Position numbers and translations under genes: made by a program. A DNA stretch of 64,000 bases from Metopolophium dirhodum (Eukaryota; Arthropoda; Insecta; Hemiptera; Aphididae): the NCBI RefSeq assembly GCF_019925205.1, contig NC_083568.1:10290393-10354392 (forward strand). The letters are read 5' to 3'. The notes below the pieces were generated by a model, which worked only from the letters and a program-made list of their open reading frames with translations, searched no databases and was not told the DNA's origin. This document shows positions 12,641-41,867 of the stretch, piece after piece (position 1 is the first letter of the stretch; every line of letters starts with the position of its first letter).

Positions 12641-14440
12641 AATACCAGAATACATAATACAACAGTTATACAAGTGATGAGTACACCCAGTGGTGTTCCC
12701 TTAGGCCCCGGGATATACATACGTATACGGTATATTCCATAATATTCCATTTGCGAAAAAAATTGTTTTGTGGCTAAATGAAAACCAATAAAAAAAATAT
12801 ATTTAAGTAATATTTAAGTAAATATATTTAATAGAATATTATTTATTCATTTACTTTTTGAAATAAATAAACATACCTATAACCTCATAGCCTCAACAAA
12901 TTTGTTGTGAACAATGGAACATCACTGGGTGTAGGTAATAGTGTTGTTCATTTGTACAATGTATTTGGTTCATGTATTTATATACGTTGTAAAATATATG
13001 ATGACTGATGAGTAAGCGTATAGTTTTTTTGTAAGTAAAATGTACCTATGTGTAAAATATATTATGTTCGAGTATAGCGATTTTTTTGTAAAAAATGGAG
13101 TAAGTATACTAAATTAGGGGCATCATATTTATGTTTGCTCTCCTTTACATTTTCCATTAATAATTATTAGTTAATACGGCCCTGACGCCTATCTTATATT
13201 ATTTTATGATTTGTTATAGTTTCATATGTCTGTGCATGCTTTACTATGAGTCCTTCCCGGAAGTTTGTATAGGTACAATCATAATAAAATATATTGTAAT
13301 TAAATAGTAAACAGTATATAGTTTTATACGCTGACAGGAAAAAAGTCTAAGGAAAAAAAGTCTGTTTAATAAAAAAAAAACTGTTTACTCTATATATTTA
13401 CCTAGGCGAGAAAAAAGATCACTAATACAGTAATAACAGTTATCCGTTAACACATTACAAATATTCTTATCAGCTATAAATCTATAGTTAAATTGTAGTG
13501 AATATAATGACTAATACCTACTACAAATATATTCAAATTATGTTCTATGATTTATTTACCTATTTATACCTACATATTATAATAATTAATTACTATTTTC
13601 TGTAGCTGTAAAATTTTTTAGGTAGGTATACAAATACATATACGACCATAGGCCATAGGGTATCTATATATTTGAAGGGGCGTCCGGGAATGTAGGCCAC
13701 TACAATTAACCTTTTTTAAAAAGAAGTACGGTAACTGGGTCATTATGTTGGACACAGCTTTGTATACGAGAAATACATACATAGCTCCATCCATTGTATA
13801 TGATCTAAGCTGGTAAAGCTGCCGTTCGCGGTTTAGTCGTCGGTACCCGACGATTTATATTAAATTAAAAGTTAGAAATTAATTAATGAAGTAATGTCAT
13901 AGACAACTATGCCATATATACTTACTTACATGATTAAATATGCATTGATTCATCCTAATGAATATTTTTATCAATTAATATTTGTAGCCATTTAAAATTA
14001 TTTTTCAAAGAACTGTAACAAGTCATCAGTATTTGAGGACACTTTTGATGATGTTCTGGATAATAGTGCCAGATTATTAATATTTTTTTGCAGTGAACAC
14101 TGAACATAAAAGCGAAATTGTAATGTTTATTCTTAAGTATTATATTACAACAAGAATGCGACAATAATCTAATATTGAAAATTAGAACCACGGCTATCTT
14201 TAATCGTGATTAGAACCATCAAATAATAAATTCAAAGAAAAAGAAGTCTGCCAAATTAGTTATTACTTAATTGCTTTTAATTTACAATTATTCTCAATAA
14301 TACTTCCGAATTGTATTAATACAAAGTGTATAATATTGTGCACTTTAAAAAAAAAATTAATTTCTGTTGGGTATCCCATACTTTGGAATGAAAATTGAAA
14401 TGTAATGGGAATTTTTATATTTCTAAGTTGGTACACCTGC
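12641..14440. other. AT-rich intergenic stretch without recognised gene
   Basis: Only short, low-complexity open frames are present. The minus-strand frame at 13955-14191 has an AT-driven composition and no recognisable domain, so I do not call it. Confidence 0.5.
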
Positions 14441-14445
14441 ATTTT

Positions 14446-14523
14446 TGTTGGTCCCCCGATTTAAGCGATTATTCCATGATATTAATCTGGATATGATAAG
14501 CTGTTATCTCGGGGGACCCAACT
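14446..14523. mobile_element. Short inverted-repeat element (TIR GGTCCCCCGA)
   Basis: GTTGGTCCCCCGATTTAAGC at the left and the reverse complement of CTCGGGGGACCCAAC at the right flank a core of about 50 bases. This forms a strong hairpin just upstream of the RpS30 gene. It is probably a miniature inverted-repeat remnant. No target duplication was established. Confidence 0.45.
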
Positions 14524-14894
14524 GCCCGATGCCACGGTCTTAGGTAATAAGGGCATAGTACGTATGTTTATATATTATCTGTGTCTTGTTATGTCTTTCA
14601 GGTTATGTTAGTTATTACTTATTGGTGAATGCACATTGCAATTACTTGTCGTTTCGCTTCGCCTTCTGGAAAGTATTTCCTCGTTGGACGCCACTGCGTT
14701 TGAATTAAAGTAAACGACGGTGGTTGATAATGTAAGTAATGTTCTAATTTTTTAACATAACATTTCTCAGAATTGTGTTGTATACGATTTTCGTTATGCA
14801 ACTCTATAACCGCATAAGAAACAGAACACAGAATATCTACGTTTTTTGTATTAGGTATTAACTTTTTGTTTAATAATATTTTAGCGACTTCAAA

Positions 14895-16650
14895 ATGCAT
14901 TTGTTCGTACGTGGTCAAAATGTGCATGCTTTGGAATGTCAAGGATTTGAGAATATTTCACAGATCAAGGTAAATATTGTGTGTTTATTATGTCTAAAAG
15001 TCTGGATTATATTATGTTGTCATGTGTTATGACTTAATAAATGCTGCGCTCCGACAAAAAATTTTAAAATATGTTCTTCCGATTTGTTGTGTTAAACCAC
15101 CTTTGGTAGGCTTCAAAATTAAACAATGTTGTTAAAAAGCACATAATCTGCTAGCGCTGCACTTGTTTGCTGCGCTGCGCTCGAACAAAAAAAATCGAAA
15201 ATAACCCTCGATTTGTTGTGTCGAACCCCTTGAGTATGCCTCGGAACTAAACAATATTGTTAAAAAACAATTATCTTCGGGTAGATGACAGGCTAATGGT
15301 TACCTATATAGAAAAAAAATGTGTTATAAGCGTTGTGCGTGGCCGTCATGTAATATTGCGAGCAACCACATAAACTTAAAATCGCAAATCATGGAAGGCT
15401 ATAATTACTAAAATAATAGTTTCCGGTAAAAAAATTTACTCTATCAATTTAAGCATAAAACAAATTGTTAGAAAAAAAAAATTGAAAATCGTGAGGGGTA
15501 AGTACATTTTAGTCTGTATTTTACTTGAAACCTAATTAAAATCATTTGAACGCAAGAGTATTGGAACACAATCACAGAATGTTGATATTTACGTGCTTGC
15601 ACGGAAAATTTCAAACCTGACCGAAATACATTGTGCAACTCTGAAACCGCGCCTAACACGCTCAAAATGTTTGCACAAACATTTTCGTTGCAAAAAGTGT
15701 TGGATCGTGTATTTGGGCTTTTATGCACTGTTTCCTCATATCAACTTGAGACTTGTTACTTAGATTATGTTATTAAAAAAAAGAATATTGCTCCAACCAT
15801 GTATTATATAATGATATAAGGTACTAAATATTTTGAATTTATATATGGGACTATAGACGTAGGCTGTATCAGTTAGGTACCTAAATATTCTAAATTATTA
15901 TGAATTTAAAATCTTCCTTAAATAAAGACACTAGAGTAAATATTATGAGTGGGTCTTTAACTTGTCTTGATCACATTTTCCTAAATAATATTAATGATTT
16001 TTATAATATAATTGGGTACGTATGTCAAAATATAACTGACCATTATAGTAGCATCATATCTTAAAATAAAATTTGATTCAACTAAATAAAAAAATTAATA
16101 TTTCCAATATCAAAAAAAAATTTATTATATACTATACTTTTTGATAAACTTATTTTTCAATATATTGATATTTTATTATAAAAAGTTATAGATAGTGCAT
16201 AATATGTGTTTGAAATTACATTTTAATACAGAATTAATAACTTTAATATTTGTTCAAACAATTAGACCAAATTGGCTGCTTTGGAAGATATTGAAGAAAA
16301 TTTAATTTCATTGTATAATCAAGGTCAACCACTTTATGACAATCAAATTGTTGGAGAATTAAACAACTTCAATATTGATTTCATTGTTCCATTGCTTGGA
16401 GGTAAATAATTTTATTTTAATTTTACTTAAAAAATGTGAAGTTTAAATTTAATCAATTAATTTAGGCAAAGTTCACGGATCCCTGGCTCGTGCTGGTAAA
16501 GTTAAGGGACAAACTCCAAAAGTTGAGAAAGTTGAAAAGAAGAAGAAGAAGAAAACTGGACGATCAAAAAGACGTATTCAGTACAACAGACGTTTTGTAA
16601 ATGTTGTTCAGACTTTCGGACGCAGGAGAGGGCCAAATGCCAACTCTTAA
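14895..16650 (+). CDS. RpS30: Ubiquitin-like protein fused to 40S ribosomal protein S30 (FAU type)
   Basis: Precursor of ribosomal protein eS30 of the small subunit, made as a fusion with a ubiquitin-like (FUBI) leader that is normally cleaved off. Exons 14895-14969, 16266-16401 and 16466-16650 join in frame to 131 aa. Residues 1-71 are the Ubl domain, starting [11 protein letters not shown] and ending in the processing motif LLGG. The remaining 60 aa are S30, starting [15 protein letters not shown], with the basic [13 protein letters not shown] stretch and the ending RRGPNANS. The S30 part is very close to animal homologues, while the Ubl part is strongly diverged. Intron 2 interrupts the second Gly codon of LLGG, so the domain border coincides with an exon border. 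An AATAAA signal lies at 16676-16681. Intron 1 (1.3 kb) contains repeats. Confidence 0.95.
15040..15290. repeat. Diverged tandem duplication in RpS30 intron 1
   Basis: Two copies about 130 bases apart share CTGCGCTC, GATTTGTTGTGT, AAACAAT and TTGTTAAAAA in the same order, with about one-third differences. This is an old tandem duplication within the intron. Confidence 0.5.
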
Positions 16651-16689
16651 ATTGTTTTGCTCTTTATATATTTAAAATAAATAATGTGG

Positions 16690-17850
16690 TGACATTTTGA
16701 GATTTATTTATTTTTTAATGAATTTAATTTTTATATACATATTTAGAAAAGATAGTTTAAAAGTAGTTCTATCAATATTCAATAGAATAGAGAAATGTGT
16801 TACCTACTTTTCTTTTTCTCTGAATAGTGATTATTGAAAACTTACAAGTTTTCAATGTATTTTTAACCTTATGTCACTTTTTTTTAAATTGATGAATTTA
16901 CTGTGGCTTTAAGATTAAATGCTTACATCTCCACTTTAATCATGCAATATGAATGCCAGATGACCAAAACCTAATAAGGACTGACATTTTTAAAGATATT
17001 AGTATATTACACTTCTTTTTGTGGTTCGTAGAAATATATATTGGTTAGTGACCTCCAAGAAACAACAGGAACTCCAGATTGAGAATTTTTGCTTTACAAC
17101 ACTTAAAGTATATTTGTTTTAATAATATAATGTACAATATGAAACATTAGTATTCAATCCCAAATTATGGGAGTGGTGAGTGGGTGCATGTCCCCCGAGC
17201 TTCGTTATTTATTCCATTACTTTTTTTTTACAAGCTATAAGTTATAATATTGCACAAACCACAAAAAAATCTATGATTATTGCTGACCACATATGTCACA
17301 ATTTAATATATAGTATACATTTTAACTACATAGTAGATACCTATAAAAATAGACTTTAGTACAATAGTACCAGATATTATATTATAGACATAAACATAAA
17401 CTTCTTTTAATAATTCATAATAATATACAGTTAGTACTATAAATGTAATAAGTACATTACCAACCCACATTATGATGGTGATAAGTTTAGAATTCTAACA
17501 AACAATCTAATTCGTTTAGATCAGCCGTGGATATCCTAAAAAACAAAATATATTCTACACAATAGCATGTATTTTTCAGTAAGCTGGGGACATTTCTAAA
17601 CAAAATTTGTACCTTTTGAATATTAAGCACATTCATTTTGAGGAGTAAATAAATTCTTAACATCAGGATGGTGTATACAGAATATGAGACCCCCCATAAA
17701 AAATCCTAGATCTCTCACTTGTTCAGGTAATTATTTATTTGACACAACTTATGAAGAAAAGGATATCGTACAAAATATTAAAAACATATTGCGGGCTTAA
17801 AAATATAGATGCCTATGATAATATTAAATGTTGGATAGATGCTTGATTAA
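16690..17850. other. AT-rich intergenic stretch downstream of RpS30
   Basis: No gene was recognised. A short frame at about 17685-17800 reads MRPPIKNPRSLTCSGNYLFD... and could be an upstream part of the transposase remnant that follows, but I cannot confirm it. Confidence 0.4.
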
Positions 17851-18116
17851 ATGCTGGATCATGTTTCTAGAGAAAAGGTTTTTTTTATGCCAGATGCCTG
17901 TCACATACTAAAGTTAGCCAGAAATGCAAGACGATTATTATCTGCCAAAGGAGCTATTAATTGGAATTATTTAAAAAAATTATATGAAGTTCAAACAAAC
18001 CTTACATTAAAGTTACCCAATAAACTAAACCAGAATGTGGCATCAGAATAAAATTAAGGTTAAGTTGGTGGCACAAATGTTAAGTAGTTCTACAGCAGAC
18101 GCATTACTTTTTTCAT
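17851..18116 (+). mobile_element. P-element-type (THAP9-like) transposase remnant
   Basis: The translation reads REKVFFMPDACHILKLARN, then GAINWNYLKKLYEVQ and LTLKLPNKLNQ. After a frameshift at about 18035-18045 it continues WHQNKIKVKLVAQMLSSSTA and DALLF. This order and spacing match the central part of P-element-like transposases (PDACHxxKLxRN ... INWxYIxxLxxxQ ... KMxVxLAxQxLSxSVADAL). The DNA-binding THAP domain and the rest of the catalytic region are absent. The remnant ends where a dispersed repeat begins. It is dead. Confidence 0.75.
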
Positions 18117-18119
18117 GAG

Positions 18120-18560
18120 TTTACCTACGGTCATTTGTTTTAGAGTTAGGTAAAATCGATTTTGCCTAAAAATTCCCGTTTTCCTTAATTGTTCTTATGT
18201 TTTTCATGAATCATTACGCTTTTGAAAACTACTGGAAAATTTTTACTTTTTACCCCCCTAAGTACCAACTAGATTTACTTTCCTATCAGAAAAGATACTG
18301 TTGAAGAAAATCTAAGCACTTTTACTGTCCTTTTAGGTGATGACAGACAGAAAAATAAAAGGTGGGCAAGTGGGTGTCGCTCTGCTGTACAGTAAGTTAC
18401 AAGTGGGTCACTGTAATGGATGGTGTTAAATTTAAATTTAATGATATAATATCCCTGCTTACGAAAAACGATTCTGAGCGAAACCTTATGTCGAGTGTTG
18501 GCCTATAATATTACTATAGGTATAGGCATATTTTATGATATTATTGTAAGCAAAAAGTAA
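18120..18560. repeat. Dispersed repeat copy (family Q), long copy
   Basis: The longest copy of the family. It contains, in order, AAAATCGATTTTGCC with AAAAATTCCCGTTTTCC, GAAAACTACTGGAA, a CCAACTAGATTTACTTTCC block, AAGATACTGTTGAAGAAAA, GTGATGACAGACAG, GGGCAAGTGGGTGTC, GTCACTGTAATGGATG and ACGAAAAACGATTCTGAGCG. Related copies are at 21735-23140 and 57240-57570, with fragments at 6103-6240 and 53265-53355. No coding capacity was seen. Confidence 0.7.
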
Positions 18561-19470
18561 TTAATTTTAGTATTGGGCATTAGTATTTACTACAAATCTG
18601 GCTGATCGCTGATAGGATTTTGTTCAGATTATTGAGCAAAATAAAGGGATATCCGAATTAAGCTATGTGCGATCTTATCGTTAATATTTTATTTGGTTCC
18701 AATAATTTTGACCACACATTACACATACTATTGAAGAAAATCATAGTTTTTGTATTGAATAAATTATTTTAAAAGGTTGCAAGACGAAGGCAATCTGCTG
18801 CAGAAAGAGATATAAAAAAAAGTTTCTATACGTAGAATAAAATATAATATTAATACGATTGGTTTTAAGTAATTTGAACTATGCGAAACGAACGATTTCC
18901 CGAACATTTGGCGCATATATATTATAAGATACTTATACACAATTATTATTGACATACATCACGTAGACGCTTTATTCATATTATTATGTTATATACTTAC
19001 GTGCTACGCAAATGTATTACACTTTCCACTTGGTAAAGGTCATAGCCACCTATTGCGTGGTTATGCCTATAATTATATTATTGTACAACTGTCAAAACAC
19101 ATACCGTCGAAAAGTGATTTCCAAGTACAGTAATAGATACCTGTTTACCTGTTACAAGATTTGTTCGGATCAGGATATTAGAACTCGAGTCAATAATTAT
19201 ATAGGTAGTCGTTAATAATCTGTAAAAATTAATTAATTATACTCTCGACAATACGAAAAAAAGCAACAATAGTTTTTTGTGTTCACAACATTTTTTTTAT
19301 TTATCAAACAAAAACAATATGAAATATATTGAATATAAATTCAAAAACGGAAACAATTTTGGAAACAGTTACCATTATTATACAATTTTGTATGTTCAAA
19401 AAAAAGGTAGAACAAAAAAGAAAAAGCCGAAATGAATAAACAGAATATTATAAGAAAAGAAAATTGAATG
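18561..19470. other. AT-rich intergenic stretch
   Basis: No supportable gene. The short frames at 18764-18955 (-) and 19012-19215 (+) lack recognisable domains and look like chance frames. Confidence 0.45.
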
Positions 19471-20450
19471 GGAAAAAAAAAATACGACGGACAGGAGACA
19501 CTAACTAGGAGGGGAGGACACGAGATGGCGATTTGGTGCGAATATGCAATGTTGTGGCCACTGGTCACCTCTGCACGTTCCCACGACCGGTCCCCCGGGT
19601 TGACGTGTGTCACGGGCGCGTTTGCTCGGACGCGTGACGACCTTGCCCAGCCGGCGAGGCCAGACCGAGACGGCCACGGGAGCGGTTGACTATAATGGTT
19701 GACGGCGACGAGCGGCGGCTACAGTGCGCGATGTCGTGCGCGTCGACGGTTGACGGTGCAGACGACACTGACGACGGACGGCGAAGACCAATAGACACGC
19801 GGAGAGAGTGAACAGAGATTTTGTGCTGCGGAACAGTCTGCGACGCGGCCGATGTGGGATTACCGCGGGACGAAATGGCGAGAGTCATCGGATCCTTGAC
19901 TCCCGGTAATCTAATTTTCGCCCTGGCGTCGTCCCTTCAGCCGCGTTTTCGTCCAATGGACCATGAAACAGTTTACCAACCTAACCTAACATAACTAGCC
20001 TAAGTTCCATCGGGTCCGGCGTCGCTCATCGTCCGTGTTCCTAACACATATAATCTCTATGCCACTCACCCCGTGCCAAAGTCTTCGCCGTTGCCGTCGA
20101 AACGAGTCGCCATCGCCGTCGTCATCGTTGGTACCGTCGGGGCGGAATCGTTGCCCGCGTCGGTACCTATATTATGCAATAGCCGCCGCGTCGTCGTCGT
20201 TCAGTCGTTGTCGTCCATCGCTCCACGTGACCGTAACCTAACTGCAGCCGGGCGCTCGCCGAGCCGCCAGAGGATCTCGCGCGTCAACCACGGCCGAGCG
20301 CGCTACGCCCGCGAACCCGTCGCACCGGGGGTGGTCGGAAAACGTGCGCGGGTGACTTACCGCCGGACACCTTCCGTGCTCTTTCCCGTATCCTCCCCTC
20401 TTTTACGTCATCCTGTCCGTCGTCTTCGGCCCAAGTGGCCTGTGCTAGTA

Positions 20451-21125
20451 TCAGCTCCGGACGGTTTCACACCTGCAGCAGAACAACACGCGAAAAACGC
20501 GCTTTACCCTTTTCCACGTCGATCTTCTACGTGGAAAAACGCGTTTTTCGCGTTCTACTGCAGGGTCCACCTCGCCAATCAGCTCACCGATACTATCCAT
20601 CACAGCTAATTCCTTGGCCGGCTGCTCAATGTCTGCACATAATACGTCTTCTGCAGCTGCAGGCATCACTACGTTGTCGAGATATCCGCCCTCGGAAGTC
20701 GGAGCTCGGTCGACAGTCCCCAACTCAGAGGGCGGAGCGTCGCCACCCGACTGCGAATAACTGCAAGCTGATACAATGGATTCGACTTGATCTACTGATG
20801 AACCGTCGTCTTCTTGGACCGTGTAGCCGAGTGGTGCTGTCTCGGGGATCTGAGCTGCAGGCTCAGACTCTGCGAGAGACAGCGCATCGCCACTCGGCAA
20901 TTGACTGTGCAACACCTCAAAATGCTCTTCGTTTTCGTCGTCTTTTCCGGTTGGGTCTTCTAGTGGAGCGTCGTCCGGAATCGTAGTGCAGGTTTTTTCG
21001 GGGTCTGACCCTGGGGACTGCACGTCACCACTGGAAGCCGTATCCATACCAATGAAAGACAGAAGAGATGTAACTACTCGTATGAGGTTTTCGTCGTCGC
21101 TTTCATCTTCATAAAGGCCATCCAT
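20451..21125 (-). CDS. Orphan acidic protein with basic, Cys-ending C-terminus
   Basis: Product not recognised. The open frame runs from a stop near 21261 to a stop at 20451. The first in-frame ATG is at 21123-21125, giving about 224 aa. An upstream exon is possible, because AACAG|CAACGAG near 21180 resembles an acceptor and the frame before the ATG encodes a hydrophobic helix (ALLEILELIVVGI). The protein starts MDGLYEDESDDENL and has a long Ser/Glu/Asp/Pro-rich acidic middle. It ends with a strongly basic segment (RRRSTWKRVKRVFRVLFCCR). Neither a signal peptide nor a known domain was seen. It sits in the GC-rich island. The opposite strand is also open, so coding status needs support. I favour the minus strand for its length and organised composition. 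Confidence 0.45.
   Translation of the reverse strand: MDGLYEDESDDENLIRVVTSLLSFIGMDTASSGDVQSPGSDPEKTCTTIPDDAPLEDPTGKDDENEEHFEVLHSQLPSGDALSLAESEPAAQIPETAPLGYTVQEDDGSSVDQVESIVSACSYSQSGGDAPPSELGTVDRAPTSEGGYLDNVVMPAAAEDVLCADIEQPAKELAVMDSIGELIGEVDPAVEREKRVFPRRRSTWKRVKRVFRVLFCCRCETVRS
20472..20564. repeat. Long near-perfect hairpin at the 3' coding end of the orphan gene
   Basis: The left arm has CTGCAGCAGAAC, CGCGAAAAACGCG (20489-20501) and TTTCCACGT (20511-20519). The right arm has ACGTGGAAA (20529-20537), CGCGTTTTTCGCG (20540-20552) and GTTCTACTGCAG. The arms pair along almost their whole length, apart from small insertions in the left arm. The 13-base CGCG blocks are also near-palindromic in themselves. 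Confidence 0.85.
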
Positions 21126-21734
21126 TATACCGACTACAATTAGTTCGAGAATTTCGAGTAATGCGGCCTGTATCTCGTTGCTGTTATTGTTGACAGCTAT
21201 TTTTGATTTTAACGTCGTAGATATATGTGTCAATTTTAATTGAGAATTGCTAATGAGCTATATACAAGTCTTCCAACACAGAGACCGATCAATTCGAAAA
21301 TCTCCCAGGCGACGTGTACCTATATATTATACGTACGATAGTACGTTCATCGGCGCAAAGCATTAAATTTTAGAGCACGTTAATTTTTCTAAAGACTATT
21401 ATATTATTATTTATATAGTATTGGTAAGGTACCTAATATTCAGGTATTACAACTTGTGTTATTCTGTGACTCAATTTATACTTTTCAGCTTAGCCGCTCA
21501 AAATCTTAAAGTTAGTTTGTTAAGTTAAATAATATATAACTGGTAATATTATATTTGTGTCGCCTTTTTGACTTAATTTTAATTGAATATTATACACTTT
21601 TTGTGTGTTATTCATGACATTTTGATATTATCTTCAAGGCCACAGTTGGAACAAATTTTCGGGAGGGGTTTAAAACTAAATTATATATTTTCATAACATA
21701 AAAACCAACTAAAAAAGAAATGTATAATATATTA

Positions 21735-23140
21735 TAATAATGCACCAACTAGATTCACTTTCCTATCAAAAACGATACTGTTGAAGAAAATCTAAGAATT
21801 TTTATTGTCCTAAAAGGTGATGACAGACACAAAAATAAAAAATAAATAAAAAAACACTCATCATTGTAAAATCAATACAATCATCGCTTCGCTCAGAATC
21901 TAAAAATTTAAAACTGACAATGACCGTGAACAGCTCAAAATATTTAAAAATTTTATGGTATATAGAAAATGAAAATATAAACATTCAGTGACATTTTCAT
22001 ATATCTAAAATTATATTTTGTTTTTGAATTACAACAAAATAAGAAAATCGCTACATAAGAAATCGAGTGAAAATCCAATCTAGTAAAAATATCAAACGCT
22101 CATAAAAATTTAATTTGATTTGCTTGTAGACATTTTTTTTTTGATAAGCGTAGGCAAACTTATGAGGAATCTTGTACTACATTTTCAAATCTTAGATTTA
22201 AAAAGAAATTTTTTTATGAATTCTAAACTTAAAATAATTTGTTAATTTTCGTGAATTTTACGTATTTTGTCAATATTTGAACTTTAAATGCTTATAAAAA
22301 AAAATTGTGACTGGATTTTTAATATGTTGCATCTGTCTTTGAAACAATAGATATATATTAGGAGCCTTCTATTAAATTTTTAAGTTTTTTTACCCAACAA
22401 ATAAAATTTTATTGATATTTATAGAATAAAAAATTTAAAAAATTGGAAACTGAAATTGTCCGTTAACAGCTCAAAATAAGTTAAAATATTTTGAAAATGT
22501 TATAGTGTATCGAAAATGTTAATATAAACATTCAGTCAAAATTTCATGTGTATCATTTGTTATAGGTAGCGCGTTACACCAAAAACCAAAATCGATTTTG
22601 TCAAAAATTGATTTTGCGTAAGAATTCCCGTTTTAAGGAGCCTTCTATTAAACTTTTAAGATTTTTTACCCAACAAATAAAATTTTATTGATATTTATAG
22701 AATAAAAAATTTAAAAAATTGGAAACTGAAATTGTCCGTTAACTGCTCAAAATAAGTTAAAATATTTTGAAAATGTTATAGTGTATAGAAAATGTTAATA
22801 TAAACATTCAGTCAAAATTGCATGTGTATCATTTGTTATAGGTAGTGTTACACCAAAAACCAAAATCAATTTTCGACAAAATTGATTTTGCGTAAAAATT
22901 CCCGTTTTCCACGGCACTTTTGAAAACTACTGGAATATTTTTACTTTTTACACCCTAAAGTACCAACTAGATTCACTTTCCTATCAGAAAAGAATACTGT
23001 TGATCTAAGCACTTTTACTGTCCTAAAGACACAAAAAAAAAACACATATAATTGTAAAATCAATACGTTCATCGATCCGCTCAGCATCTAAAACACATCA
23101 TTGTAAAATCAATAATTCATCGCTCCGCTCAGAGTCTAAA
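21735..23140. repeat. Nest of dispersed repeat copies (family Q) and derived tandem copies
   Basis: At least two partial family-Q copies. CCAACTAGATTCACTTTCC occurs near 21747 and 22966. AAAACCAAAATCGATTTTG occurs near 22575, with a one-base variant near 22858. ATCGCTCCGCTCAGAATCT-like ends occur near 21883, 23070 and 23118. A decayed third copy of the 276-base unit described separately lies near 21900-22040. No coding region was recognised. Confidence 0.7.
22360..22911. repeat. Tandem duplication, 2 x 276 bases
   Basis: AGGAGCCTTCTATTAAA begins at 22360 and again at 22636. The two units remain nearly identical throughout, including the shared AATTGGAAACTGAAATTG and AACATTCAGTCAAAATT blocks, and end at AATTCCCGTTTT. 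The high identity points to a recent duplication inside an older repeat. Confidence 0.9.
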
Positions 23141-23585
23141 ATACAAATAATATGTTCAAAAATAATAATTATTTTTACCGCGAATTTCTTTTGTTTATCA
23201 CTTCCAAAGACTCTAGTAAAACCACTTGAATATGTACAGTTTCTTTGATATAGGAGATTATAAGTGTGTCGGTGTGATTACATTATGCATTTATGCGTTT
23301 ACCGACGTTCCGTCCTGTTTGTGTAAACTAAAAACTCGCGTTTTTTTTACCTTTTACATTTCGGTTTTAATTAAATATAAATGTCTTATTTATACACAAA
23401 TTAACAATTTAATGTAAGATGTAATAATTTGTTTTATTTGCGTCAACTCAACTTAAAAAGTAAGTTATTTTCTTATATGTTCGTATGGTTGTACACTATA
23501 AATAATGAATTTTATATTATATATTTATTAAATACAGTGCCATAACTTACACAACAAATATATATATTTTTCATTTTAAAAGGTT

Positions 23586-41563
<17,978 letters not shown>

Positions 41564-41867
41564 TGTGTATTATAATTATTTGTTTAAGTTAGTTTTTATT
41601 TTATACTTAAAAAATCTGAAACCATTGTATACAATTTTGGATTTTATACTCTCGATAGTTTAAACTATTAATAAACGTATCAAGATTTTTAATAATAACA
41701 TATTGATTTTTATTAGAAATTTATTTATTAACAATTGTCACATTCTTAAAAAATGTCTTCAATAAAACAAAAAGTATTTAAATGTATGTATCAAAATTTC
41801 AATATTTTATCAGTTTTTGTCAATAAAATTAAATCAATATCAAAATATATATTAGGCGCATAAAAAT

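Larger units (their letters stand above)
19480..21130. other. GC-rich island in AT-rich DNA
   Basis: About 1.65 kb with abundant CpG and GC content far above the flanks, visible by eye (many CGTCG, GCCGC and CGGACG words). The right two-fifths holds a minus-strand reading frame. The left part, 19480-20440, has open frames on both strands that contradict each other and show no domain. It may be UTR, promoter or a CpG island. Confidence 0.8.

Noticed and set aside
14619..14942. Minus-strand 107-codon frame overlapping the RpS30 start
   Set aside because: It is antisense to the RpS30 promoter and first exon and has no recognisable domain. It is a shadow frame.
15468..15819. Overlapping plus and minus frames in RpS30 intron 1, considered as a second Ubl exon
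   Set aside because: The apparent similarity to the Ubl leader or to the upstream antisense frame is limited to about 15 bases. There are no splice sites in a useful frame.
20035..20986. Plus-strand frames (178 and 183 codons) in the GC-rich island
   Set aside because: They overlap each other and the minus-strand frame, have Ser/Arg/Pro-biased composition expected from CpG-rich antisense, and show no organised domain.
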